This document shows positions 24,649-32,376 of a stretch of 37,697 bases of DNA, piece after piece. Position 1 is the first letter of the stretch, and every line of letters starts with the position of its first letter. The notes below the pieces were generated by a model, which saw only the letters and a list, made by a program, of their open reading frames with translations, ran no database searches and was not told the DNA's origin. Location of the stretch: assembly GCA_023386235.1 (NCBI GenBank), contig JAEWKC010000002.1, positions 1 through 37,697 on the forward strand. Reading direction: 5' to 3'. Position numbers and translations under genes: made by a program. Source of the stretch: Bacteroidota bacterium (GTDB lineage Bacteria > Bacteroidota > Bacteroidia > Chitinophagales > Chitinophagaceae).

Positions 24649-25629
24649 TTATACATCTTGTTTATGATTAGCAGATGGGATTTTTAGTTTGTTTAAAGTT
24701 TCTTCATCAATATCTAAAGTTCTGATAGGAAATGGAATATCAATATTGTTTTCGTCAAAAGCTTTTTTCATATCTATCATAAATTGGCTTTTAATTTTCA
24801 TACTTTCTACTACAGAAGAAGTATCTACATAAAATCTAAGCTCAAAGTTAATGGAGCTGTCGCCAAACTCTCTGAAGACAAAAAGTGTATCCTTATCTTT
24901 AGAAAGTAGTTTTACAGTACTGTTTACCAGATCCACAACTATCTTCTCTACTTGTGCCAAATCACTTCCATAACCCACACCACATTTAAGAATCACGCGC
25001 TTTTGACTTGTAATAGATGTGTTCTTTACTACATTATTAATCACCATTTTATTGGGCATTAAAATAATATTGTTGTCAAGAGATTTTAATGTGGTCACTC
25101 TAAAATCTATATCAGATACCTCGCCTTCAAAACCATTGCATTCGATCCAGTCGCCTATTTTTACTTGTTTTATTACAGAAAGAGTTATGCCTGAAAAAGT
25201 ATTAGTAAGTGTATCTTGTAGGGCAAGTCCTACTACAAGACCCGCAACACCGGCACCAGTAAGTATGGTGGTGACTACATTGTTTAGGTTCAAAACCAAA
25301 AGACCTAGAAATAATCCTATCAGTACTACAAAAACCGATACGGTTCTTGCTATTACTTTCTTTGCAGAATGCTGCATATTATTATTTCGCAGAATGCGCA
25401 GCGTAAGTTTGAAGATATATCTGGAGATGAGTATCGTAATAGTAAATACAACTAAAGCAATGATGATATTAGGTATATGCGTTATCAGCGCATCTTTCCA
25501 CGAATCTATTTTATCCCACATTTTACTCCAGGCATCATCAAATCCAGAAGTTAATTCCTCTACATTTTCTTTGACACCCTCCTTAATATTATCGCCATTG
25601 GACTGTAATAAAAACCACATATTGAACAT
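24649..25629 (-). CDS. MscS-family mechanosensitive channel
   Basis: An inner-membrane channel of 326 residues that releases solutes on hypo-osmotic shock. After an acidic N-terminal stretch it has three hydrophobic helices (about 50-75, 92-115, 120-150). The pore helix GAGVAGLVVGLALQDTLTN carries the Gly/Ala packing and the QD turn of the family. Next come the beta domain (VKIGDWIECNGFEGEVSDIDFRVT, LMPNKMVI) and an alpha-beta C-terminus. It is transcribed alone and divergently from nrdB. Confidence 0.93.
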   Translation of the reverse strand: MFNMWFLLQSNGDNIKEGVKENVEELTSGFDDAWSKMWDKIDSWKDALITHIPNIIIALVVFTITILISRYIFKLTLRILRNNNMQHSAKKVIARTVSVFVVLIGLFLGLLVLNLNNVVTTILTGAGVAGLVVGLALQDTLTNTFSGITLSVIKQVKIGDWIECNGFEGEVSDIDFRVTTLKSLDNNIILMPNKMVINNVVKNTSITSQKRVILKCGVGYGSDLAQVEKIVVDLVNSTVKLLSKDKDTLFVFREFGDSSINFELRFYVDTSSVVESMKIKSQFMIDMKKAFDENNIDIPFPIRTLDIDEETLNKLKIPSANHKQDV

Positions 25630-25644
25630 TCTTTAATTAGGTGG

Positions 25645-25652
25645 CAAAGGTA
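25645..25652 (-). promoter_or_regulatory. Candidate -7 element for the mscS-type gene
   Basis: The minus-strand reading is TACCTTTG, matching TAnnTTTG, 15 bases before the ATG at 25629. No convincing -33 TTTG at standard spacing. Confidence 0.4.
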
Positions 25653-25951
25653 GAAAAAAGCCCTCCAATAGATTATAAAAAAATGATAAACAAGCATTTT
25701 TTACATTATGACCCTTTTACGAACAAAAAACAGATAGTTGTGTAAAACATATTCATAAACGGTTAATTTACAAGCATTAAGATTATTTCAAAAAAAACTA
25801 TTCACATCTGTTAAAAAGTAAAATATTTTATTGAAGAAAAGTTGTATAAAATTGCATTTAAGATAACGGAAACATCGTCGATTTAGAATCTATTAATAGA
25901 CTTTTTCACCAAATAGATAAGTAATAAAATTTAAATATAAATAATTATATC
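25653..25951. other. Divergent intergenic region between mscS and nrdB
   Basis: About 300 AT-rich bases that must carry the nrdB promoter. I found no good promoter match, no NrdR-box pair and no RNA structure. ACAAGCATT occurs twice, at 25690-25698 and 25770-25778. Codons 25862-25924 read an open tail ending LFHQIDK before TAA, resembling the end of the SRPBCC protein (LFNQIDK); this may be a relic or chance. Confidence 0.4.
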
Positions 25952-26926
25952 ATGGGAATTTTTGACAAACGTGTAAACTATAAACCTTTTGAATACCCTG
26001 AAATATTAACGTTTACAGAGGCTATACAGAAGGCATACTGGGTGCATACAGAAGTAGACTTTACAGCCGATGTGCAGGATTTTCATTCTCAACTTTCAGA
26101 TGCTGAAAAAAATGCCATTAAAAACAGTTTGCTCGCGATAGCACAGATTGAAGTAGCCGTAAAAACATTCTGGGGCAATTTATACCATCACATGCCTAAA
26201 CCCGAGCTCAATGGTTTGGGAGCGACATTCGCTGAATGCGAATTCCGTCATTCCGAAGCGTATTCAAGACTATTGGAAGTATTGGGCTATAACCAGGAAT
26301 TTGAAAAATTAATAGAAGTACCGGTAATTAAAAGAAGAATAGATTATTTATCAGATGTGTTAAGCGGTTCTAACAGCCAGACACATGCGGAGTATGTATC
26401 TGCTTTAATTATGTTCAGCCTGCTGATAGAGAACGTATCCTTGTTCAGTCAGTTTGCCATCATACTTTCTTTCACACGCTTTAAAGGTTACATAAAAAAC
26501 GTTTCCAACATTATTGCCTGGACGTCGGTAGATGAGCAACTGCATGCCAATGCAGGGATTTATTTAATCAATAAAATCAAACAGGAAGAACCCGATTTGA
26601 TCGACGAAGTAGGAGAGCAGAGAATATATACTTTGGTAAAAGCCTCCGTTGATCTGGAAAAAGACATACTTGACTGGATATTTGAAAAAGGAGAAATAGA
26701 TAATATTTCTAAAGAGAATCTTTTGAATTTTATGAAATACAGAACTGACGACAGCTTAGTAAAAATAGGCATGAAGCCTCAGTTTAACGTAAGCGACAGA
26801 GATTACAAACCAATGGCATGGTTCGAAGAAGAAGTGTTTGCCAACAGTCTTGATGATTTCTTCGCCAAACGACCTGTAGACTATACCAAACACGATAAAA
26901 GCATTACCGCTAACGACTTATTTTAA
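25952..26926 (+). CDS. nrdB: Class I ribonucleotide reductase, beta (radical) subunit
   Basis: The small subunit of 324 residues, which holds the metal-radical cofactor for reduction of ribonucleotides. All ligands can be placed: D36 (EVDF), E97 and H100 (ECEFRHSEAY), E160 (LLIENVSLF), and E195 with H198 (SVDEQLHAN). The radical tyrosine is Y104, seven residues after E97 as in E. coli Y122. There is no N-terminal ATP-cone. It precedes nrdA by 49 bases; the two form one operon. Confidence 0.95.
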   Translation: MGIFDKRVNYKPFEYPEILTFTEAIQKAYWVHTEVDFTADVQDFHSQLSDAEKNAIKNSLLAIAQIEVAVKTFWGNLYHHMPKPELNGLGATFAECEFRHSEAYSRLLEVLGYNQEFEKLIEVPVIKRRIDYLSDVLSGSNSQTHAEYVSALIMFSLLIENVSLFSQFAIILSFTRFKGYIKNVSNIIAWTSVDEQLHANAGIYLINKIKQEEPDLIDEVGEQRIYTLVKASVDLEKDILDWIFEKGEIDNISKENLLNFMKYRTDDSLVKIGMKPQFNVSDRDYKPMAWFEEEVFANSLDDFFAKRPVDYTKHDKSITANDLF

Positions 26927-26975
26927 CTGCAACCTTACTATTTCTAAAAGCCAAACCCACTAAATTAACTGAACT

Positions 26976-28697
26976 ATGGTATTACAATTAGATAAAGAAA
27001 TTGACAAAAAACAAATGTACCAACCACAGATACAAATACAATCAGAAGAAGCACCGCATATCTGGTGGCTGAACGACGAATCGGAGCAAATGCTGAACAG
27101 GGGCTACCTTTTAAAAGGAGAAACTGTAGAAGGAGCCATTGAAAGAATCACTAATGCCGCTGCAAGACGCCTGTTTAAACCCGAACTAAAAGAAGCTTTT
27201 AAAGAGATGATCTACAAAGGATGGATAAGCTTTTCTTCGCCGGTGTGGGCCAACATGGGTACGCAGCGCGGTTTGCCCATTTCATGCTTCAATGTATCTA
27301 TACCCGACGATATAGAAAGCATTACGCACAAGCTGGGCGAAGTGATCATGCAAACAAAAATAGGCGGCGGCACATCGGGCTATTTCGGCGGATTAAGAGG
27401 CAGAGGCTCCGCGGTTACAGATAATGGAAAATCTTCCGGAGCAGTTTCATTTATGAAGCTCTTTGACGCGGCTATGGATACCATTTCCCAAGGCGGTGTA
27501 AGAAGAGGCGCGTTTGCGGCTTACCTGGATATAGATCACCCGGATGTACATGAATTTTTAAAGATTAAAGATATTGGCAATCCTATCCAGAATTTATTTT
27601 TTGGCGTATGTGTACCTGACTACTGGATGCAGGAAATGATTGACGGAGATAAGGAGAAAAGAGAAATTTGGGCAAAAGTGCTGGAAAGCAGACAGCAAAA
27701 AGGTTTGCCATACATTTTCTTTAGCGATAATGTAAACCGCAACAAGCCTCAGGTATACAAAGATCTGAACTACACGGTAAAGTCTTCTAATCTTTGTTCG
27801 GAAATTATGCTTCCTTCCAATGAAGATGAAAGCTTTATCTGTTGCTTATCTTCAATGAACCTGGAGCTATACGATGAATGGAAAGATACCAATGCAGTAA
27901 AGCTGGCCATCTATTTCCTAGATGCGGTACTATCCGAATTTATAGAAAAAACAAATGGCAACTACTATTTGTCACCTGCAAGAAATTTTGCTATCCGCCA
28001 CAGAGCGCTTGGGCTGGGGGTTTTAGGCTATCATTCTTATTTACAAAAAAATAAGATCCCGTTTGAGTCAATGAAAGCTAAATTGTTCAACGCGCAGGTG
28101 TTTAAACAAATGCAGCAGCAATCTCTGGAAGCATCAACAGAGCTGGCCGAAATTTACGGCGAGCCCGAAATATTAAAAGGCTACGGATTAAGAAATACCA
28201 CTACTATGGCTATTGCGCCTACCACATCAAGCTCTGCTATATTAGGTCAGGTATCTCCGGGCATAGAGCCGTTTGCGTCCAACTACTACAAAGCAGGATT
28301 GGCCAAAGGAAACTTCATGCGCAAAAATAAATATCTTGAAGAGTTGTTGATAGAAAAAGGTATTAACAACGAAGATACATGGAGAAGCATCATGCTCAAT
28401 CATGGTTCGGTGCAGCATTTGAAACAACTGACCGATGAAGAAAAGAACATATTTAAAACGTTTAAAGAAATCAGTCCAAAAGAAATTATTACGCAGGCCG
28501 CGCAGCGTCAGCAATTTATTGACCAGGCACAAAGCCTGAACATCAATATACCTTCTTCTTTGCCTATTAAAGAAGTAAACAGCTTATTGATAGACGCCTG
28601 GAAGCTGGGTGTAAAAACTTTGTATTATCAAAGAAGCCAATCAGTATCTAAAGAACTGATGGTAAACTTTGTAAACTGTTCCAGCTGTGAAGCCTAA
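26976..28697 (+). CDS. nrdA: Class I ribonucleotide reductase, alpha (catalytic) subunit, short form
   Basis: The catalytic subunit of 573 residues, versus about 760 for E. coli NrdA. The redox pair is C104 (GLPISCFN) and C289 (ICCLSSMNL). The active-site N272, C274 and E276 lie in SSNLCSEIMLPS. The radical-transfer tyrosine pair is in KTLYYQRSQS, and the C-terminal shuttle cysteines in NCSSCEA. TMAIAPTTSSS and GGGTSGYFGGLRGRGS match the nucleotide-binding core. The N-terminus goes almost directly into the ten-stranded barrel domain, so the ATP-cone that senses dATP is missing. Confidence 0.95.
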   Translation: MVLQLDKEIDKKQMYQPQIQIQSEEAPHIWWLNDESEQMLNRGYLLKGETVEGAIERITNAAARRLFKPELKEAFKEMIYKGWISFSSPVWANMGTQRGLPISCFNVSIPDDIESITHKLGEVIMQTKIGGGTSGYFGGLRGRGSAVTDNGKSSGAVSFMKLFDAAMDTISQGGVRRGAFAAYLDIDHPDVHEFLKIKDIGNPIQNLFFGVCVPDYWMQEMIDGDKEKREIWAKVLESRQQKGLPYIFFSDNVNRNKPQVYKDLNYTVKSSNLCSEIMLPSNEDESFICCLSSMNLELYDEWKDTNAVKLAIYFLDAVLSEFIEKTNGNYYLSPARNFAIRHRALGLGVLGYHSYLQKNKIPFESMKAKLFNAQVFKQMQQQSLEASTELAEIYGEPEILKGYGLRNTTTMAIAPTTSSSAILGQVSPGIEPFASNYYKAGLAKGNFMRKNKYLEELLIEKGINNEDTWRSIMLNHGSVQHLKQLTDEEKNIFKTFKEISPKEIITQAAQRQQFIDQAQSLNINIPSSLPIKEVNSLLIDAWKLGVKTLYYQRSQSVSKELMVNFVNCSSCEA

Positions 28698-28724
28698 AAA
28701 ATCCGCCGGTTATATAAGAATAAA

Positions 28725-28758
28725 AAAAGCAGCCAATCCTAAAAAGTTGGCTGCTTTT
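28725..28758. terminator. Bidirectional terminator between nrdA and the amidase gene
   Basis: A twelve-base-pair stem, AAAAGCAGCCAA against TTGGCTGCTTTT, with a ten-base loop. T-rich on both strands, it can end transcription of nrdA and of the convergent amidase gene. Confidence 0.85.
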
Positions 28759-28808
28759 GGGTTGTATAGCACATTCATCCCGGGCAATAAAATTGCTTAG
28801 CTATACAG

Positions 28809-29978
28809 TTATTTATTCTTTGCTTTTATAAAATCTTCCAATCCCTGGTGTATTTTGTTTACTACCTGCTCTCTGAATCTGGGGTTGAGGATCTTCCGCT
28901 CATCTTCCTCATTGGAAACAAAAGCTACTTCTATCAGGCTGTTTGGATATTCGGTAGAGCCGTTCAGTGTAAAATTAAAATTACCGATAGAACCCCAGTT
29001 TTCAATATCCAGTTCGGCTATCCTGTCTAATATATGTAAAGATAAATCTTTAAAGCCGGCATATCTATAATAAGTACTTACGCCTTTCACTTCAGGATTT
29101 GCGGAAGCATTTAAATGTATGCTCACCATTATGTCAGGCTGATAATGCTGTATGGCGGCTAATCTTTCCTCCATGCTCAGCGCCACATCTGTAGTTCTTG
29201 TCATAAATACTTTGGCTCCATGATTTTCCAGTCGTCTTTGAAGCATTTTGGCTATCATTAAATTGTATTCTTTTTCTACCACGGTTTTACCTCTTGCTCC
29301 ACGGTTGCTTCCTCCATGACCCGCGTCAATAGCCACTTTCAGGTTTTTTAAAGTTTTTGTTTTGGGAGGATGCTTCAGGCGGATGGTAAGATAGTTATAA
29401 TGAGCAGTATCATAGCTGATTTTATAACCCCAGTTTTGCTCTTCTTTTAAATCAATAATAATTCTGAAAACGTCGTCTTCTATCTGCTCGGTAGATACCT
29501 GGCGCACTACCTGCAGGCTGTCGTGCTTATGCATTACCCAGTTGGTATTATTGGCTATGCCAAAAACGTCTACGATCACTTTGCTGGGATTTACCTGCAT
29601 GATAGAACGATAGGGTAGTTTTTCCGTAGTATTAAAAGTTACATAATCGTACAAGGAATCTCCCGTAGCTTTGATAGAGCCACTGAGAATATTGGGGCGT
29701 ATGGTTTTGTTGACAACTTCCGCGTATTCACGTGGAATATACGCTTTATGGTTTTGCGATAATTGCACTATGTAAAGATTCCGCTCTGTGCCTATCGTTT
29801 TCAACAGCACTGCGGTATCTATATAGGTCATTTTAGCTCCGCCTAAACGGTCGGTACCATTTCCGTATAATAAATAAGGGAGAACACCTTTTGTTTTTAC
29901 GGTATAGTTTTGCGCCGAGGACACAAAATAAAAACAACAGAATAGCATTAAAAACAGTACATTTTTTCTATACATCAT
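28809..29978 (-). CDS. N-acetylmuramoyl-L-alanine amidase (Amidase_3)
   Basis: A secreted zinc hydrolase of 389 residues cutting the amide between MurNAc and L-Ala in peptidoglycan, used in cell separation. Residues 1-22 are a signal peptide ending VSSAQ. Residues about 25-205 form a beta-rich domain that could be AMIN-like (VDVFGIANNTNWV, VFRIIIDL). The catalytic domain starts VAIDAGHGGSNRGARG with the first Zn His, then VVEKEYNL (Zn Glu), SIHLNAS (Zn His) and SLIEVAFVSNEED with the catalytic Glu. An ATG one codon downstream (29975) is also possible. Confidence 0.93.
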   Translation of the reverse strand: MMYRKNVLFLMLFCCFYFVSSAQNYTVKTKGVLPYLLYGNGTDRLGGAKMTYIDTAVLLKTIGTERNLYIVQLSQNHKAYIPREYAEVVNKTIRPNILSGSIKATGDSLYDYVTFNTTEKLPYRSIMQVNPSKVIVDVFGIANNTNWVMHKHDSLQVVRQVSTEQIEDDVFRIIIDLKEEQNWGYKISYDTAHYNYLTIRLKHPPKTKTLKNLKVAIDAGHGGSNRGARGKTVVEKEYNLMIAKMLQRRLENHGAKVFMTRTTDVALSMEERLAAIQHYQPDIMVSIHLNASANPEVKGVSTYYRYAGFKDLSLHILDRIAELDIENWGSIGNFNFTLNGSTEYPNSLIEVAFVSNEEDERKILNPRFREQVVNKIHQGLEDFIKAKNK

Positions 29979-30175
29979 TGGTAATCAGGTTTTTTAGTGA
30001 TTCGCGGGCTAAAATAAGATAATTCATTAAAAGATAAAGATTGACCATCATAAAATCTATCTTCCTGGCATTTATTAATTTTAATTTATTCTAACAAATA
30101 ATAGTTTATATTGAATAATATTCCTTTTTTTTAAAAAAAGATTAAATATTTATTATTAATTTTGTTAAAATAATA

Positions 30176-30183
30176 TATTTTTG
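30176..30183 (+). promoter_or_regulatory. Candidate -7 element for the ammonium transporter gene
   Basis: TATTTTTG matches TAnnTTTG, 51 bases before the ATG at 30235. The only TTTG upstream (30161-30164) is 11 bases away, too close for a standard promoter, so the -33 element is unclear. Confidence 0.4.
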
Positions 30184-30234
30184 TCAAATAAACAAGTTTG
30201 AAGATAAACATTTATTAAACACAAAAACTCAAGT

Positions 30235-31554
30235 ATGCGAAAAACAAAGATACCATTTATCATTTTAGCTATTATCTGTATTGCCGCGGCATTTGATCCT
30301 ATAAAAGTAAACGGGAGTGGGGAAGGGATAGATCCTGCCGACGTAGCATGGATGCTGTCCGCTACGGGATTGGTTTTTTTAATGACTCCGGGATTGTCAT
30401 TTTTTTACGGAGGCATGGTGCGAAGGAAGAATATTATTTCTACCATTTTACAAAGTTTTGTTTGCCTGGGTGTAATCACTATCATCTATTTTTTAATCGG
30501 GTTTAGTTTATGCTTTGGCGACAGTATAGGAGGAGTAATAGGAAATCCGGCTACTTTTTTCTTTATGAAAGATGTAGGATTAAACGCCCATCCTGATTTG
30601 TCGCCCACCATTCCTTTACTTTTATTTGCCATGTTTCAATTAAAATTTGCCATCATTACGCCGGCACTCATTACCGGAAGCTTTGCCGAAAGAGTAAACT
30701 TTAAAGCTTACGTATTATTCATTAGCCTGTTTACAATATTTATATACAGTCCGTTAGCGCACATGACCTGGCATCCCGCGGGCATATTCAGAAACTGGGG
30801 CGTTTTGGACTTTGCTGGTGGTACGGTGGTGCACATGAGCGCCGGATATGCCGCGCTGGCGGGAGCTATGTTTTTAGGCAGAAGAAAAGAACATGAAAAA
30901 AATAAACATCACGAGCCCGTAAATATTCCTTATGTAATGCTGGGTACGGGCATGCTTTGGTTTGGCTGGTTTGGCTTTAACGGAGGCTCGGCGCTTGGCG
31001 CCAATGCCACGGCAGTACAGGCTTTCGCTACTACTATGTCTGCCTCAGCTGCTGCTATGCTGGCCTGGATGTTTTTTGAAATAATGAAAGGTAATAAACC
31101 TTCTGCCATGGGCGCCTGTATTGCGGCTGTGGTAGGATTGGTAGCCATCACCCCCGCATGTGCTTTTGTAACTGTTCCTCAATCTATTTTCATAGGCTTT
31201 ATTGCTGCTATTATCAGTAACTGGGCGGTGAAATTTAAAAATAAATCTAACCTCGACGATACGCTGGATGTGTTTCCATGCCATGGTTTGGGAGGAATAG
31301 TAGGTATGTTGCTTACAGGCGTTTTTGCTAAAGATGTGGGCCTGATTCATGGAGAAACCAGTACTTTCCTGTATCATCTTTTAGCCTTGGTTATTGTAAC
31401 GGTATTTGTATTTTTCGGCTCTTATTTATTGTTTAAAATTACCAATTTCATTATTCCCGTGCGCGTAACAGAAGAGGCCGAAGAAGACGGTCTGGATTTT
31501 TCGCAACATGGCGAACGCTACAAACCTAAGAGAAGGGTAGATGCTTATCTTTAA
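30235..31554 (+). CDS. amt: Ammonium transporter (Amt/MEP/Rh)
   Basis: A trimeric inner-membrane ammonium channel-transporter of 439 residues with about 11 helices after an N-terminal hydrophobic leader. Family segments are DVAWMLSATGLVFLMTPGLSFFYGGMVRRKN, FAIITPALITGSFAERV, and the two pore histidines H200 (GGTVVHMSAGYAAL) and H350 (FPCHGLGGIVGMLLTG). It ends in a charged cytosolic tail with many acidic residues. No PII (glnK) gene accompanies it, unlike the usual pairing, so control by PII would be from elsewhere. Confidence 0.95.
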   Translation: MRKTKIPFIILAIICIAAAFDPIKVNGSGEGIDPADVAWMLSATGLVFLMTPGLSFFYGGMVRRKNIISTILQSFVCLGVITIIYFLIGFSLCFGDSIGGVIGNPATFFFMKDVGLNAHPDLSPTIPLLLFAMFQLKFAIITPALITGSFAERVNFKAYVLFISLFTIFIYSPLAHMTWHPAGIFRNWGVLDFAGGTVVHMSAGYAALAGAMFLGRRKEHEKNKHHEPVNIPYVMLGTGMLWFGWFGFNGGSALGANATAVQAFATTMSASAAAMLAWMFFEIMKGNKPSAMGACIAAVVGLVAITPACAFVTVPQSIFIGFIAAIISNWAVKFKNKSNLDDTLDVFPCHGLGGIVGMLLTGVFAKDVGLIHGETSTFLYHLLALVIVTVFVFFGSYLLFKITNFIIPVRVTEEAEEDGLDFSQHGERYKPKRRVDAYL

Positions 31555-31711
31555 AATTTTAACAGATAAAAAATTTCGGTTTAATTCTTTACTTTTATCC
31601 TGATGAAACGAAGCATGATAAATAATTCCTCAAATTGAGGGTTATATATGTAGAATTACATGCCTGTCTTATTTAAAATGAGACGATCAAAACGATAATT
31701 AAAATATACGG

Positions 31712-32281
31712 ATGAAAAACAGTATGCTGGAAGATGTTGAAAAAAGTGTAGAAAAATTACATAAGGGTGAAATTTTCCTTTATCCTACAGATACGGTTTG
31801 GGGATTGGGTTGTGACGCTACGAACGCAGCGGCGGTAGAAAAAATCATCAATCTTAAAAATCGTCCTGAAAATAAAAGCTTTGTGGTGCTGGCCAATGAA
31901 AAGATGCTCCTGGAATATGTAGCTTCATTAGACCTAACTATATTTGACTACCTAGAAACTGTGACAAAGCCTACAACTGTTATCTATGAAAATGCAGTAG
32001 GATTGGCAGAAAATGTATTGGCCGAAGACGGATCGGTAGCTATAAGAATTTGTAATGAGCCATTTTGCAAAACATTGCTCAACAGGTTTAAAAAACCTAT
32101 ACTCAGCACTTCCGCAAACCTAAGCGGCACAACGGCTCCGGCTATTTTTAAAGATATTGCTGAAGTTATAAAGAACGGGGTTGACTATGTAGTGCAGTAC
32201 CGACAGGACGATGGAAATATTGCTGCTCCTTCCACAATTGTCCGGTGGAAAGAAGGCAATGGGGAAGTGCTGAGAAAATAA
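31712..32281 (+). CDS. tsaC: L-threonylcarbamoyladenylate synthase (Sua5/YciO/YrdC)
   Basis: A protein of 189 residues that makes threonylcarbamoyl-AMP for the t6A37 modification of tRNAs reading ANN codons. The motif IFLYPTDTVWGLGCDATN at about 21-38 and KIINLKNRPENKSFVVL form the active-site groove. SVAIRICNEPFCKTLL and PILSTSANLSGTTAP complete the YrdC fold. It lacks the C-terminal Sua5 domain, so it is the short TsaC/YrdC form. It follows amt by 157 bases and is probably transcribed separately. Confidence 0.93.
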   Translation: MKNSMLEDVEKSVEKLHKGEIFLYPTDTVWGLGCDATNAAAVEKIINLKNRPENKSFVVLANEKMLLEYVASLDLTIFDYLETVTKPTTVIYENAVGLAENVLAEDGSVAIRICNEPFCKTLLNRFKKPILSTSANLSGTTAPAIFKDIAEVIKNGVDYVVQYRQDDGNIAAPSTIVRWKEGNGEVLRK

Positions 32282-32283
32282 AA

Positions 32284-32305
32284 GGCCGGAGTAGAAACCC
32301 CGGCC
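32284..32305 (+). terminator. Possible terminator hairpin after tsaC
   Basis: GGCCGG (32284-32289) pairs with CCGGCC (32300-32305) around a ten-base loop just after the stop codon. There is no following T tract, so it may only protect the mRNA 3' end. Confidence 0.4.
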
Positions 32306-32376
32306 GACAATATATATTCACAAACAAATTTATGATAAGGACAATAGCTTAAAAATGATGTATGCGCTATGTGTCT

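Noticed and set aside
25019..25636. Plus-strand ORF of 205 codons antisense to the MscS-type gene
   Set aside because: The minus strand encodes a complete MscS protein with helices and the pore motif; the plus-strand product is Ser/Thr/Ile-rich with no family pattern, a typical shadow.
25690..25778. Two copies of ACAAGCATT upstream of nrdB as an NrdR-type operator pair
   Set aside because: The sequence does not resemble the NrdR box and the 80-base spacing is not the helical spacing known for NrdR; likely chance.
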